Positions 38,943 to 48,621 of a stretch of 64,000 bases of DNA are shown here, one piece after another. Under the pieces are notes generated by a model, which was given only the letters and a program-made list of their open reading frames with translations, searched no databases and was not told where the DNA came from. Position numbers and translations under genes: made by a program. The stretch is taken from the NCBI GenBank assembly GCA_946811185.2, contig OX328098.1, positions 21,585,084 to 21,649,083 of the forward strand, in the 5' to 3' direction. The stretch comes from Hippopus hippopus (Eukaryota > Mollusca > Bivalvia > Cardiida > Cardiidae). Each line of letters starts with the position of its first letter. Positions within the stretch are counted from its first letter, which is position 1.

Positions 38943-39690
38943 ATTCCTTCTAAAGATAAATGAAGAAAGAAACATAATAGGTGAATTCTGCTACTGGACT
39001 TCCATTTCCTGGTTTTGGTATTGGATGACAGGAAGGCACGGTTCAGATATGGAGTATCGATCTAGATCTGGTTTGAAATGTGCAGTCTGATCTTGGTCTT
39101 ATATTGCAACGGTCTGTTATTTCGTAATATAGATCCAGATCAGGGATCTTATATACATATATACGATCCCTGATCCAGATCAAGTGCGAAAAGTGCAGTC
39201 TTAATCATAACCTTACAGTGTCTGCTGTTTAATGACTTAGAGCGACTCAAATTCAAATAGAAAACTGAAAATGTCGGTCTTAAATTCATTCATTTCTTTG
39301 AATTATCAAACGCGGAAACCAGTAACACGACCAGATAATGCGTCATTATATATTACCTCCCTTTATTATCTTTACTTCAAAGCTAACATGACAGCATATC
39401 TGTGCGTCTAAATTGAGTATCCATTCATTTCAAGATGATGATACTATTTTATTTATTGAATTTAGTATCGTAGAATTAATGTTTGTTTGCCACTGATCAC
39501 CTCCGGACGAACAACGCAAAATTTAATAAGAAGAAATTTAAAATAGAAAAAAAATCGTATACCTTCTTTCAACACCCGTGGTTGAATTCTGATTGGTTAA
39601 CGTAATTTAAACAATTTGTGGCAAGAGGGAAAATTATTTAACCTCTTCATATAGTGAATCTATACTCATAGAAAAATCTTGCTCCTCGCG
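38943..39690. other. Intergenic DNA with a PAL2 remnant and a tiny palindrome
   Basis: PAL2-like pieces around 39060-39230 (GTGCAGTCTGATCTTGGTCT, AAGTGCAGTCTTAATC); the tiny palindrome at 39141-39172 is listed separately. The remainder is unrecognised. Confidence 0.4.
39141..39172. mobile_element. 32-bp hAT-like palindrome with 8-bp duplication
   Basis: CAGGGATC...GATCCCTG, 32 bp in all, flanked by ATCCAGAT on both sides (39133-39140 and 39173-39180). CAGGG ends and an 8-bp target duplication are typical of hAT transposition. Confidence 0.65.
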
Positions 39691-39691
39691 T

Positions 39692-39912
39692 GCCAGTATG
39701 AACTCTCATCCTGCCGAATAGTCTATACGAAAGAAAACTTCTGATCCGATAGTAAAACCCCGTAATTTTACTATTCCAAAGGTATTGGAGGGGGGAATAT
39801 GTTCTCATCGGACAGTGTAGATCGAAGATCAGACTGCATGTTCTCTGCAATCTGATCTTGATCTACACTATCCGCAAAAGGTCAGTGAGTCGTGCTTAGC
39901 CGCCTTAAAGGC
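39692..39912 (-). mobile_element. PAL2 copy, reversed
   Basis: GAACTCTCATCCTGCCGAAT, hairpin AGATCAGACTGCATG/GCAATCTGATCTTGATC (39817-39878), then GTGCTTAGCCGCC. Confidence 0.55.
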
Positions 39913-40338
39913 GTTTCAGCGGGTTATTTCTAGCGCAGAGAATTTTGTGAAATTTGACACAGAAACACTTCAAAGTATGTTCGTTCAATATGCGAAGAGA
40001 TAATCAGACGTTGTCAGATGAACTAATCAAAGTACTGACAGTACTGAAAAAACAGCGAGCTGGCAATTAATTATTTGATGACGTTTTAAGCAATAATTGA
40101 TTCGAGAAAGAATTCCTTGAAACCATATATCATAAACATGTATATGTGTTGGGATCATACTACACACATGGTTCTCATTTAGCGAAAGGAACAAAGTCCA
40201 CTTTTTTTTTCTTATCTCATTTTATTCACTAAAATTGTTAAACACAGTATTTCTCGCACATTAAACAAAATGTAATATGAAGAAATTATTTATGAAATTC
40301 CTTGCAAGATCACTTACTGTTTGATTTGCACAAGCAAA
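39913..40338. other. Unrecognised intergenic DNA
   Basis: AT-rich, no repeat family or coding likeness seen. Confidence 0.35.
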
Positions 40339-40520
40339 TTTACTCTTTACAAAAGGACAAAATTTTGGACTAGTCCAAATTCAAAGCATTTGCAGACACA
40401 ATTTACATGTGAGCTAAATGTTGGAATTTGTTATTGATCAGGTAGGGTTTGTTAGGGTATGTTCAAAGGCCTTCTTTGTAAAGATGGTCAAAACTTGGGA
40501 TTATGAGGTAAAGCGTAATG
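40339..40520 (-). mobile_element. PAL1 copy without palindrome
   Basis: R arm (AAAGGACAAAATTTTGGACT) and L end (TGGTCAAAACTTGGGATTAT) joined with the palindrome deleted. Confidence 0.6.
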
Positions 40521-41237
40521 ACATTCGAAAACATAATTTTGACAGAAATGAACAACATAAGAAGTAACTGATTTTCAGGACACATTTATATTTTTGAAAC
40601 AAAACATGTCAAAATACATATAATGATAAAGGACAGCTAGAGTTTGCCTTTGATGAAATATTTTGTGGCATTTTATTAACAAAGACACTAATCTTAAAGT
40701 GCAGTAGGTATGTTTTGTAATTTGTAGCCAGAAGTTTCCTACATTCATTCAACAAAAATTACACAGGGCCTATGCCCATTTTGAAGCATAATGGTAATGT
40801 CAATGAGCAAAATTAATTGATAGTTATAAGATTGGTTACTAGAACTCATTTTACATGTACTTCAAAAACACTTAGCGTTCTAGATTAAAGTATTAGTTTA
40901 AAAAAGCATTATGACTTCTCCAAGTAGTCTGAACAATTGACAAGAAACCATATTTTGTAAAGTAGTAGTTTTTAAGATTTGTCAAGTGTATGAATCCAAA
41001 GTTCATCAACATTTATTGCTTCTTTTCAAAGACAAATCCTTTCACTTGAGCCGAATTTAATCTGTCATCAGCAAATTTTGTAAACTTTGAGGATCCATTG
41101 GTGGAGAGGTAAATTAAGCGCTGTCTTGAACCACTGCCGATTAAATGAGGCTTAGCTGATGAGATTTTTAGCTGGTAGATCGACAAAAATTGTCAAAAAC
41201 CATGGTTTCAAATGTCTGCCTCTTCAAAATCAAAAAA
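40521..41237. other. Mostly unrecognised; PAL1 R-arm scrap
   Basis: 41030-41095 carries TTCAAAGACAAATCC and ATCTGTCATCAGCAAAT from a PAL1 R arm. Nothing else recognised. Confidence 0.35.
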
Positions 41238-41700
41238 TTTAGAGGCCCTTGAGGGCCTGAAATCACTCGGCTGGCAGTTGTTTCGCTTTTTTGCTAGCAT
41301 ACATTATGAATTCATGATGCAAAAAGGAAAAAGACAAAAAAAAGGGGGAGCCCAGAATGTTCTTGCAACTGGGCTTGAACCCAGTAGGACAGTATAAGTA
41401 GGCATGGTGAATTAGTAATAGTAATAAAAGTTGAAGTGCAATTTCTCAAAACCAACAGTTTGGAATCCAGCCAAATTTGATAGGGTTTCAATATGCATGG
41501 CAGTTAGCAATACTAGCTAATTCAAAGAAATGAGACTAATAATCTGGACTTAGTTGAGTAACTATACTAAGTCATCAAATAGCGGCTTTTCCTGAACTGA
41601 TTAGTACATTTTCTTCACTTTTAAAGAGTTCAATCCCTTGATGAACCAAATTATCTTTGCAAGTTTCAAAAGAATTGGATTACAAATGCGGACTGAGCAA
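41238..41700 (+). mobile_element. Helitron-like H3, truncated copy
   Basis: Matches 31211-31680 (GCATACATTATGAATTCATG, CAACTGGGCTTGAACCCA, TTTGCAAGTTTCAAAAGAAT) but lacks the tandem core and right end; its terminal hairpin GGCCCTTGAGGGCC is intact. Confidence 0.6.
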
Positions 41701-41769
41701 ACTTTATTTTTACTCATAGTTTCATACTTTCATTTTTGGAGAATTTGCTCTACACAATTCCCTGGGCTA

Positions 41770-42015
41770 GTGTTCCTTTTCCCACAATGTTTGTATAAAG
41801 CATGAAGACTTTTAGGTCAAAGTTTCTTTTGATGAATGGTTACTCCTTTAGCTGACAACAAAATTTTATTTTAATCTTGCATTGTAGAAAATATTGTGAG
41901 AAAATGAAAATTTGTTCCACATCATTTCCTGGGATAGTTGTCCTTTTCCAACAATATTTACATAAAAGCATGAAGACTTTTAAGTCCTGGTTTCTTTAAG
42001 TGAACGGTTACTTCC
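41770..42015. mobile_element. Two diverged PAL1-like halves
   Basis: CCTTTTCCCACAATGTTTG and CCTTTTCCAACAATATTTA, each followed by AAGCATGAAGACTTTTA, about 170 bp apart. Confidence 0.4.
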
Positions 42016-42370
42016 TTACCTTTGATCATTAGGAGGAGTCAGGAGTAACGTCTCTTGACAGTAGGATGCATGATGGATAGAGAGAAAAACCATGTGAATA
42101 TATAGAATAAAATTAAGTTTGTACCTGAAAACTATGATTTTGAAATATGTTTGGCCGTTAACATTTAATTCCCAACTTTACAATCAATTATTTCGATCTA
42201 TAAATATTCATGCCCAATCAAATGGAGTAGCGCGCAATCATGGTATGAACAAGCCTTGGGACAAACTGGTTTTGGAACGAAAAAGCCCAGGACCAAGCGA
42301 TTGGTAGACAAATTTTGTATCATTGCGCCAATAGAAGGCTATGAGCGAGCAAAGCTATTTTCAAAAAAAA

Positions 42371-43084
42371 ACAAGAGCGGCAAATTGTCGCAAGATACTC
42401 CCGTCCCACCACCAGTTGTCGAGGGGGTACAATAATTGTAAAGGGCAGGTAATGCAACAAACATGTTTACCAAGTCTCAAGTCAATTTGACTTGAGGTGA
42501 CAAAGTTCCGTTCCGGACAAGCAAGAAATACTGTAAAAATGAAGATCAAAGTGGAATTACTCAAAATCCGCACTGGGTAGAGTTATTGTTCTTGCGCACT
42601 GTACTCCGTAATATTGCAACAAACATGCATACCAAGTTTGAAGTCACTCTGACTTGAGATGACAAAGTTATATTCCGGACAAGCACTAAATGCTGTAAAA
42701 ATGACGATCAAAGGGAAATAACTCCAAATTCGTGCTAGGAAGAGTTATGGTTCTTGTGCACTGCACTCCGTAAATTTTCAACAATCATGCATACCAAATT
42801 TGAAGATGTTCAGACTAGAGATGACAAAGTTATATTCCGGACAAGCAGAAAATGCTGTAAAAATGACGATCAAAGGGAAATAACTCAAAGACAGCACGAG
42901 GTAGAGTTATGGTTCTTTCGCACTGCACTCCATATTATTGCAAAAACACAAATGCCAAGTTTCAAGTCAATCGGACTGGAGATGACAAAGTTATGCTCCG
43001 GACAAAGAACTGGACGCCGCCCGCCCGCCCGTATGTCATGGGTGATCCCATAATACGTCCCGTCTTCGATGGGCATATAAAAAC
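42371..43084 (+). mobile_element. Helitron-like element H4 with tandem core
   Basis: Left AACAAGAGCGGCAAATTGTC, right end CCCGTCTTCGATGGGCATAT (hairpin). About four units of roughly 152 bp (42430-43008) marked CTGTAAAAATGACGATCAAA and GATGACAAAGTTATATTCCG, then a CCCG-rich stretch. Confidence 0.6.
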
Positions 43085-43995
43085 TAGTATTTCCACAATC
43101 AATGGCCTCACCCAGTGTATTTTAACATTCCATTTCCAATTACATATCTGAGTGCTACAGAAAGACTCATTTGCCTGAGAAAAATTGACTTTAATTGGGT
43201 TTATTTCCTTCGGCTTTGCACAAAATACGATATATGGTCTTCAAAATTCAGTCTTGAACTCACAGTGGTATTGTCTTCGACAAATACCACAAAAACCAAT
43301 AGCTGCTCGCCACATAGCTTTATGCCGCATGGCGAGGGTAAAAAACACCAACGATGATGATGATTTGATAAAAATAAGCTGTTTGCAACATCGCTGTACG
43401 GCATACGGCGAGGGTAAGGAAAATCAGTGATGATAATGCAAGACATTTGTTTTTTTCATTTCGATGAGTTTAGATATTAAAAATTGTTGGGAGGAAAAAA
43501 CGATAAACCTTACTCATTTCAGTAATGTGACATTTGCACAACTCATTAAAGTTGATCTAGTTCTACTCCAGGTAAACTTCCATAGTATAACTCACCTCGA
43601 CTAAAAATACATTTCACGAAAACTGGTGAAACAGATTTTAGCAATCCTGAATGAGAAAAGGAGAAAATGCAACTTACCAGTATTTTCTCCTTTTTCCAGA
43701 ATGTTTTCTACTGTACACGAATGTTCTCATTCGAAAATGAAGTTATTGAATGTTGAACAGTCTTATTACTTCTCTTTAATACTTATATCATAGACTTAAC
43801 ATTCTCTTTGCTGATTATGGAAGTATGCAATATTTTGTTGCAAAAATCAAATATTCGTGAAGAATAATATGAAACAGTGACAAAGAAAAAAAAAATAATG
43901 TCTTTTTTTTGTTAAAAGCTATGTAATTCAAACCTCGAAAGCAGCAAGAGAACAATATTTTATGAATAATGTACTCGACATATAGTTTCATTGAC
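43085..43995. other. Intergenic DNA with small repeats
   Basis: A diverged direct repeat of about 80 bp at 43305-43440 (GCATGGCGAGGGTAAAAAAC and GCATACGGCGAGGGTAAGGA), and a PAL1-like palindrome at 43640-43710 (GAGAAAAGGAGAAAATGC). No gene recognised. Confidence 0.4.
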
Positions 43996-44285
43996 CAGCC
44001 TGAATAGCTCAGTTGGTAGAGCGTAGGACTCGTGATCATGAGGGTGTGGGTTCGATCCCCACGGCTGGCCATCTAAAACTACTAATAGTCTTTCGGATGA
44101 GACGTGAAACAGAGATCCGGTGTGACGGTGCTATACACCGAGCGCATTAAAGAACCAAGCGAAACTTAGGATGGGTTTCGTCCTGTATCTGCACTATCCC
44201 CCGTAACAATACTAACAGCCTTCAGGGGGCGTCGTCCATATGGGAAACCGGTGGCGACGACAAATAAACGCAAATTCAATCAATA
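43996..44285 (+). mobile_element. tRNA-derived SINE with conserved central domain (MetaSINE-like)
   Basis: tRNA-like head 43996-44072 with A-box TAGCTCAGTTGGTAGAGCG, B-box GGGTTCGATCCCC and paired acceptor ends CCAGCC/GGCTGG. The anticodon stem does not pair well, so it is not called as a tRNA gene. The body contains TCTTTCGGATGAGACGTGAA, which from memory resembles the central domain of animal MetaSINEs; the tail is AATTCAATCAA. The least decayed SINE here. Confidence 0.7.
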
Positions 44286-45084
44286 CAGTTTCATTTCAAC
44301 AGTTGGCTAATATTGTACACCAGCACTATCGTTGATAAGATATCCGAGAGATCAATAACCTATATCGCACTCCTACTGAAACTGGGAAAAACACATCTTC
44401 CCAGTGGTCACAAACCGCTTGAAAATTAAAAGGAAATTGTACGACGCATCACGATATTGAATCTCCCACTGGAAATTGTTGAAAAGGGCGTATTTTGTTT
44501 TGAGAAATTACAGAAAGACTGCACGACACAAAGCAAACAATTTGCCATGGCAAGTAGTAAAGTTAACACTGAGACAAAATCTATTATTGAAAATATCGCC
44601 ATATCTAAAGTTTTCTCAGACCATACACCAAAACCTGGGAAGTAGTGACTAGTTTTAACTACACAGTGTATGAAAGCCATCACATAATCATACACCTATA
44701 TTTTTTTCTATGTAGACAGGATTAGTTTAAGTTTAAATTAAGTTGAACAATTTTCAAATATTTCTACTAATCTTCAGCAGAGTTAAAATCATATTTGTTT
44801 ACTACTGTGTGTGCTCTATTTGCTACCCTTTGTTCTTTTCTCACGATGAATTGGCATTCAGCTAAAATCAATACCTTTGAAAGCCTGGTCACCTTCTCTT
44901 ATGCACAGTTTACAAATATGGAAAACAAATGACATATTCTGGAGAGGAGTGCACATACACATATATGTAAAACCACCCATCTCTCTTGATCAAAGTTCAT
45001 TTAAAAAATGAAAAGTAAACATAAATGAAAGCTCAAAAGAGCATTTCTATAAATAATTTAAATCAATACTTGAGATAAAAACTT
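44286..45084. other. Unrecognised intergenic DNA
   Basis: No repeat family or coding likeness assigned. Confidence 0.35.
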
Positions 45085-45335
45085 TCTTAACTATTAGATA
45101 CGTGATATGGTATGTACATGAGAGAAATTTGCCAAATTTTAGATGCTGTAACTATACTTTAGCTACAGAAACTGGAAGGCAAGATAAAATTGATAAAAAA
45201 AAGAAATGTTCTATGAATACTGTCTCAAAAATAATACATTCTGGCAAAGACAAACTCCATTTTTTATTGATTTGCCCATTGTATGATGATTTCAACTACA
45301 TTTGTTTCCCCCAGAAAAGGAATAATGCGTTATAG
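45085..45335 (+). pseudogene. LINE reverse-transcriptase C-terminal fragment
   Basis: An open frame carries TLATETGRQDKI, then KDKLHFLLICPLYDDF. The pattern (A/I)ETGR ... HFL..CP.Y matches the cysteine-rich C-terminus of non-LTR retrotransposon polymerases (Jockey/I-like, from memory). No RT or endonuclease core upstream; 5' truncated as LINE copies usually are. Beyond 45335 the frame is closed. Confidence 0.5.
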
Positions 45336-45428
45336 AGAAAGTTTTTATTACCAGATATTATGAAATGTAAAGGAAATTCTTCTTAATTCAACTCTTACTA
45401 TTATTAATGTATTCAAACCTTTTTCAGT

Positions 45429-45656
45429 TTAACTCTTTACCACACAATCCCAACTTTTAACGACCTTGAAAAAGAAGCCTTTTGAAAACATTGTAGGAAA
45501 AGGAGAAAATGCTGGTGACCAGCATTTTCTCCTTTCCCACAATGTTTTCTACCTTTCCCAAAACAAATTTCAATTTTTCAGTCACATTTTTTTTGTTGTC
45601 TGCAAATGCTTTCAATTTGGACAAGTCTAAAAATTTGTCGTTTGGTAAAGAGTTAA
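45429..45656 (+). mobile_element. PAL1 copy, F, intact (228 bp)
   Basis: TTAACTCTTTACCACACAAT to GGTAAAGAGTTAA; near-perfect palindrome. Confidence 0.85.
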
Positions 45657-45724
45657 AAATTCCACTTGTACTATCTTTTAACACAGATATGCGCGCTAAA
45701 TGACCAAAGCTGTCGAATCATTCA

Positions 45725-45857
45725 TTCACAATCCAAACTTTTGACGACCCTGAGGGCGAAGGCTTTGGAAAATGCAGAAATAGGGGAAAATGCTGCTTAC
45801 CAGCATTTTCTCCTGACACAAAATTTTCTGCTCTGTCACTCTCAAATTTCACCATTT
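45725..45857 (+). mobile_element. PAL1 copy, F, truncated on both sides
   Basis: L arm from CACAATCCAAAC, shortened palindrome, stops in the R arm where the next copy begins. Confidence 0.6.
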
Positions 45858-45968
45858 AACCCTTTACCACACAATCCCGAGTTTTAACGACCCTGTGGAA
45901 GAAACCTTTTGAAAACACTGGAAAACACTGGGAAAAGGAGAAAATGCAGGTAAAAAAAAAGGAAGAGG
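45856..45968 (+). mobile_element. PAL1 copy split by the LTR retrotransposon
   Basis: TTAACCCTTTACCACACAAT onward; palindrome first arm has an AAAACACTGG duplication; runs into GGAAGAGG. The last few bases of the same copy (GAGGGTTAA) are at 54792-54800 beyond the retrotransposon. Confidence 0.65.
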
Positions 45969-46189
45969 TAAAGTGTGCCGAGTTAGTTAGAGGCGATACC
46001 TGTCCTTTATGTGGCTGTATACAAACTGTAAAAGACTGTACTTGTATTGTTCTGTAGCTTCTGACTTCTCGGACGTCCACACAGTAGATGGTCAGGTGAG
46101 AGAGTGAACAAAGAGAAATACTGGTTCCCTATATCAAATTTACCCGCCACTTTGGTTTCGCGGCGACGCTGGTACCCAGCGTCACTACA
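45969..46189 (-). repeat. 3' LTR
   Basis: 221 bp. Element strand starts TGTAGTGACGCTGGGTACCA and ends CGGCACACTTTA. Differs from the other LTR at three bases plus a 4-bp GTTA-type duplication near 45985. Confidence 0.9.
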
Positions 46190-46200
46190 CTCCCCACGAC
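46190..46200 (-). promoter_or_regulatory. Polypurine tract
   Basis: Element strand GTCGTGGGGAG immediately before the 3' LTR TGTAGTG; a short purine-rich site where plus-strand priming is expected. Confidence 0.5.
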
Positions 46201-46299
46201 TTTCTCCAAGAAGGTTTCGGCGGTAGCTGACGGATTTCTAATTTGGGGGGTTACTTCCAAAGTGGGTTGGGAACCATTTCCTGGATCACAACTCAAAAA

Positions 46300-47440
46300 C
46301 CCTGGGCTAGAAGCCGCTGAAAATTGCCCCTTAAGTGGGCTAGAAGCCGCACAAGAACTTTTAAGCTAGAAGCTTTTGGGTAAGTAGGCTAGAAGCCGTA
46401 CAAGACCCTTAAAGCTAGAAGCTTTTGAATAAGTGGGCTAGAAGCCGCAAAAATGCTGGCAAACAACAAGCTAGACTGAAACTAGTACAGGAGAAAGGAG
46501 CTAGAAGCTCTGTTTCACTGGGCTAGAAGCCACCGAGAAAATCTGGACAATCTCCCTAGTTTCCTTGGTGTATTATACAACACACTAACTTATCCTGGGT
46601 AACAGACCAGTACTTTAGTAAGCATAGGAGAGAATTCCTCCACCAGAATGCAATTGGCTAAAAGCCAAACTGAGAAGACAGCCTCCGGCCCAGCCACAGG
46701 GAGACAATAATAGCCTCTTATTGCAGCCGGTCTTCCCGCGACCACTCCAAGGCCTCAACCTGATCTAGACTAAAAGCCCTGATCTTGCTGGCGAAGCCAA
46801 ATAAGGTATTGGGAAACTCCTTCAGCCATCTATCTACCACACACTGGTTCCCGGTGAAGCAATATAGATGGATCCTTTGGCGAGGCCTAACATACCTCCG
46901 CGTAAAACGCAGAAGCTGGAGAAAAGCCTCAGTTTCGCAGTCTCCATCCACTTTTGTGCAATTCAACACCAGAACTTGCCACTTTGAGCAAGGGCAAAAC
47001 CCTTTCCAGCAACACTAGTTAACCTGACGTGGAGACGTCTTAAGTAGTCAACCGGTGCTACTGAGTGTGTCGCAGCCACACCAAGTCAGCGGGCTCTTAG
47101 GGGAGCTAGAAGCCCAAGCTTTAGAGGCCGTCTTACAAGTAACCACCTGAAGTTTGCGGGCTCTTTGGGGAGCTAGAAGCCCCAGCCTTAGAGGCCGTCT
47201 TATAGCTTCTGTTTTTTAGCTTGTTTTCTTCTTACCTCCCCCCTCTCCCCCTTTCCTGGAGCCGCCTCTCCGGGGACCCTCCCGGGGCTGGAGGCAGTGG
47301 GACTAAACCCGACTGGAGTGAAAGGTAAAAAGTTCCGACAGAGCGGGCGAATCTATTGGCAAGGCCTCAACCTGGCTGTAGGATAGGCTAGAAGCCACAT
47401 CCGTGGGTATACCTACAAAGAAAGACGGGCTAAAAGCCGC
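46300..47440 (-). repeat. 3' non-coding region rich in mini-hairpin motifs
   Basis: Holds at least a dozen copies of the GGCTAGAAGCC-type motif (for example 46305, 46338, 46364, 46387, 46413, 46436, 46499, 46521, 46656, 47103, 47171, 47386, 47428), plus a tandem duplication of about 85 bp at 47085-47205. See findings. Confidence 0.8.
46718..47013 (-). pseudogene. TatD-like hydrolase segment in the retrotransposon 3' region
   Basis: About 98 open codons: QVLVLNCTK, then RQRIHLYCFTGNQ, WLKEFPNTLFGFA, AFSLDQVEALEWSREDRL. The pattern (I)HxHCFTG ... FP....GF .. L..(D)RLLLETD is that of TatD/TATDN metal-dependent hydrolases; here the metal-binding His of HCF is Tyr and the chain stops just before the LETD motif. 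Only a middle piece of the fold is visible. Identification is by pattern from memory. Confidence 0.5.
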
Positions 47441-47515
47441 ATCTTCCTATCCAGTAGGTTACCCCTGAGTCGGAGAGAATTTGCTGAATTTGCTGGTGGC
47501 CCATACTGATAAATA

Positions 47516-47775
47516 TCAGTATGCCACCTCCACAGTTCTTCCGCTCTTGCAGGCCTTACACTTATATTTGTCAATAGTCAGTGCATCTGACACGCTGATA
47601 TTGACACATGAACCATGGAACCACTCATCACAATAATCACACTGTATCACAAAGCGACCATTCCAGGGCTGGCGACACAAGCAATACTTGGTGCCCTCCT
47701 CACTGTCAGGAATGATTACTGAATCCTTAGGTGAGGATTTGTGCTTTGTGATCCAATTTGTGATACTGTCCTATC
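47516..47775 (-). CDS. C-terminal PHD finger of the retrotransposon polyprotein
   Basis: Frame of about 85 codons ending TGA at 47516-47518. The PHD core is 47549-47686: YCLC, then QCDYCDEWFHGSC, ending YKCKAC, giving the full C4-H-C3 zinc set. Aromatics at Y1, W8, F12 and W22 of the core sit where H3K4me3-binding fingers have their cage, and the string CDYCDEWFHGSCV is close to KDM7/PHF8-type fingers (from memory). Its position is that of a chromodomain in chromoviruses. It could also be a separate small frame instead of a fusion. Confidence 0.75.
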
Positions 47776-48230
47776 CCTAAAGGGCATTAGCCTGTCATGG
47801 TTCACCCCAAACACAGACTTATGGAGCTTCACACGGTATATGTATGAAGACAATTTCTTTATTATAACGGCTGGTCCCTTCTAAGGAGATCAAAGTTTTC
47901 TGGACTGTCCCTTACTAACTGCTGTTTCTAATAGATACACATCTCCTTCTACATATGGCCTTAAAAGAATTTTAAGATCATAATTCTTTTTCATGCGCTT
48001 CAGCGAAGTTTTCAGATTCCGGCGAGCAGTTTCATGAGCCGATTGCATATTTTGAACCAGTCATTGACATACTGACCGTAATCCACTGACTGACCCTTGG
48101 GACAAGGGAACATCAAATTTGCTGGTGTATTGATCTCCCGTCCCAACATCAATCTATTTGGGATAAAACCCGTACTTCTGTTAACTGAAGCCCGTAATGC
48201 CATAGCTATTTGCTGGTGTTCTTTTCCCAT
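47775..48230 (-). CDS. Integrase C-terminal region (GPY/F-like), with two stops
   Basis: EHQQIAMALRASVNRSTGF, LMLGREINTP, then PYVEGDVYLLE; TGA and TAG (47887 and 47878 region) fall where the family has K-L-x-S-P-W-K-G-P, the second being W to stop. Ends NHDRLMPF. A further frame change (about 47775) precedes the PHD finger. Confidence 0.7.
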
Positions 48231-48598
48231 TGGTCCTGTTTTTTACCTAAAAAGCACCGGACAGCATCCATTAAAGTACGATTAAATCGTTCTACCTGTC
48301 CGTTTGCTGCAGGTCGATAAGGAGTGGTTCTAGCCTTATGGATCTGCAAAGCTTTGCATAAAGCTTCAAAAAGTTTTCCGTCAAAATTCCTGCCCTGATC
48401 GGAGAAAATCTGTAGTGGTAGACCAAAACGTAAAAAAAAGTTATCAATGGCCGCCTGAGCCGTTTCCTCCGCGCGCTGAGAAGGCAAAGGGACACATTCA
48501 ACCCATTTCGTAAACTGGTCCACCATCATTAGGCAGTGAACATTACCAAGGTTTGTTTTAGGTAAAGGACCAATAAAATCTATATGCACCCGCTCCAT
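48206..48598 (-). CDS. Integrase catalytic core
   Basis: HIDFIGPLPKT, then MMVDQFTKWVE, FSDQGRNFDG and GQVERFNRTL give the D-D-E pattern. Frame lost near 48222 (WEKNTSK). Confidence 0.85.
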   Translation of the reverse strand: MERVHIDFIGPLPKTNLGNVHCLMMVDQFTKWVECVPLPSQRAEETAQAAIDNFFLRFGLPLQIFSDQGRNFDGKLFEALCKALQIHKARTTPYRPAANGQVERFNRTLMDAVRCFLGKKQDQWEKNTSK

Positions 48599-48621
48599 TG
48601 GTACCCCAGCTTGAAATTCTG

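Noticed and set aside
43996..44072. Possible functional tRNA gene
   Set aside because: A- and B-boxes and acceptor stem are good, but the anticodon stem does not pair and a SINE body follows directly.
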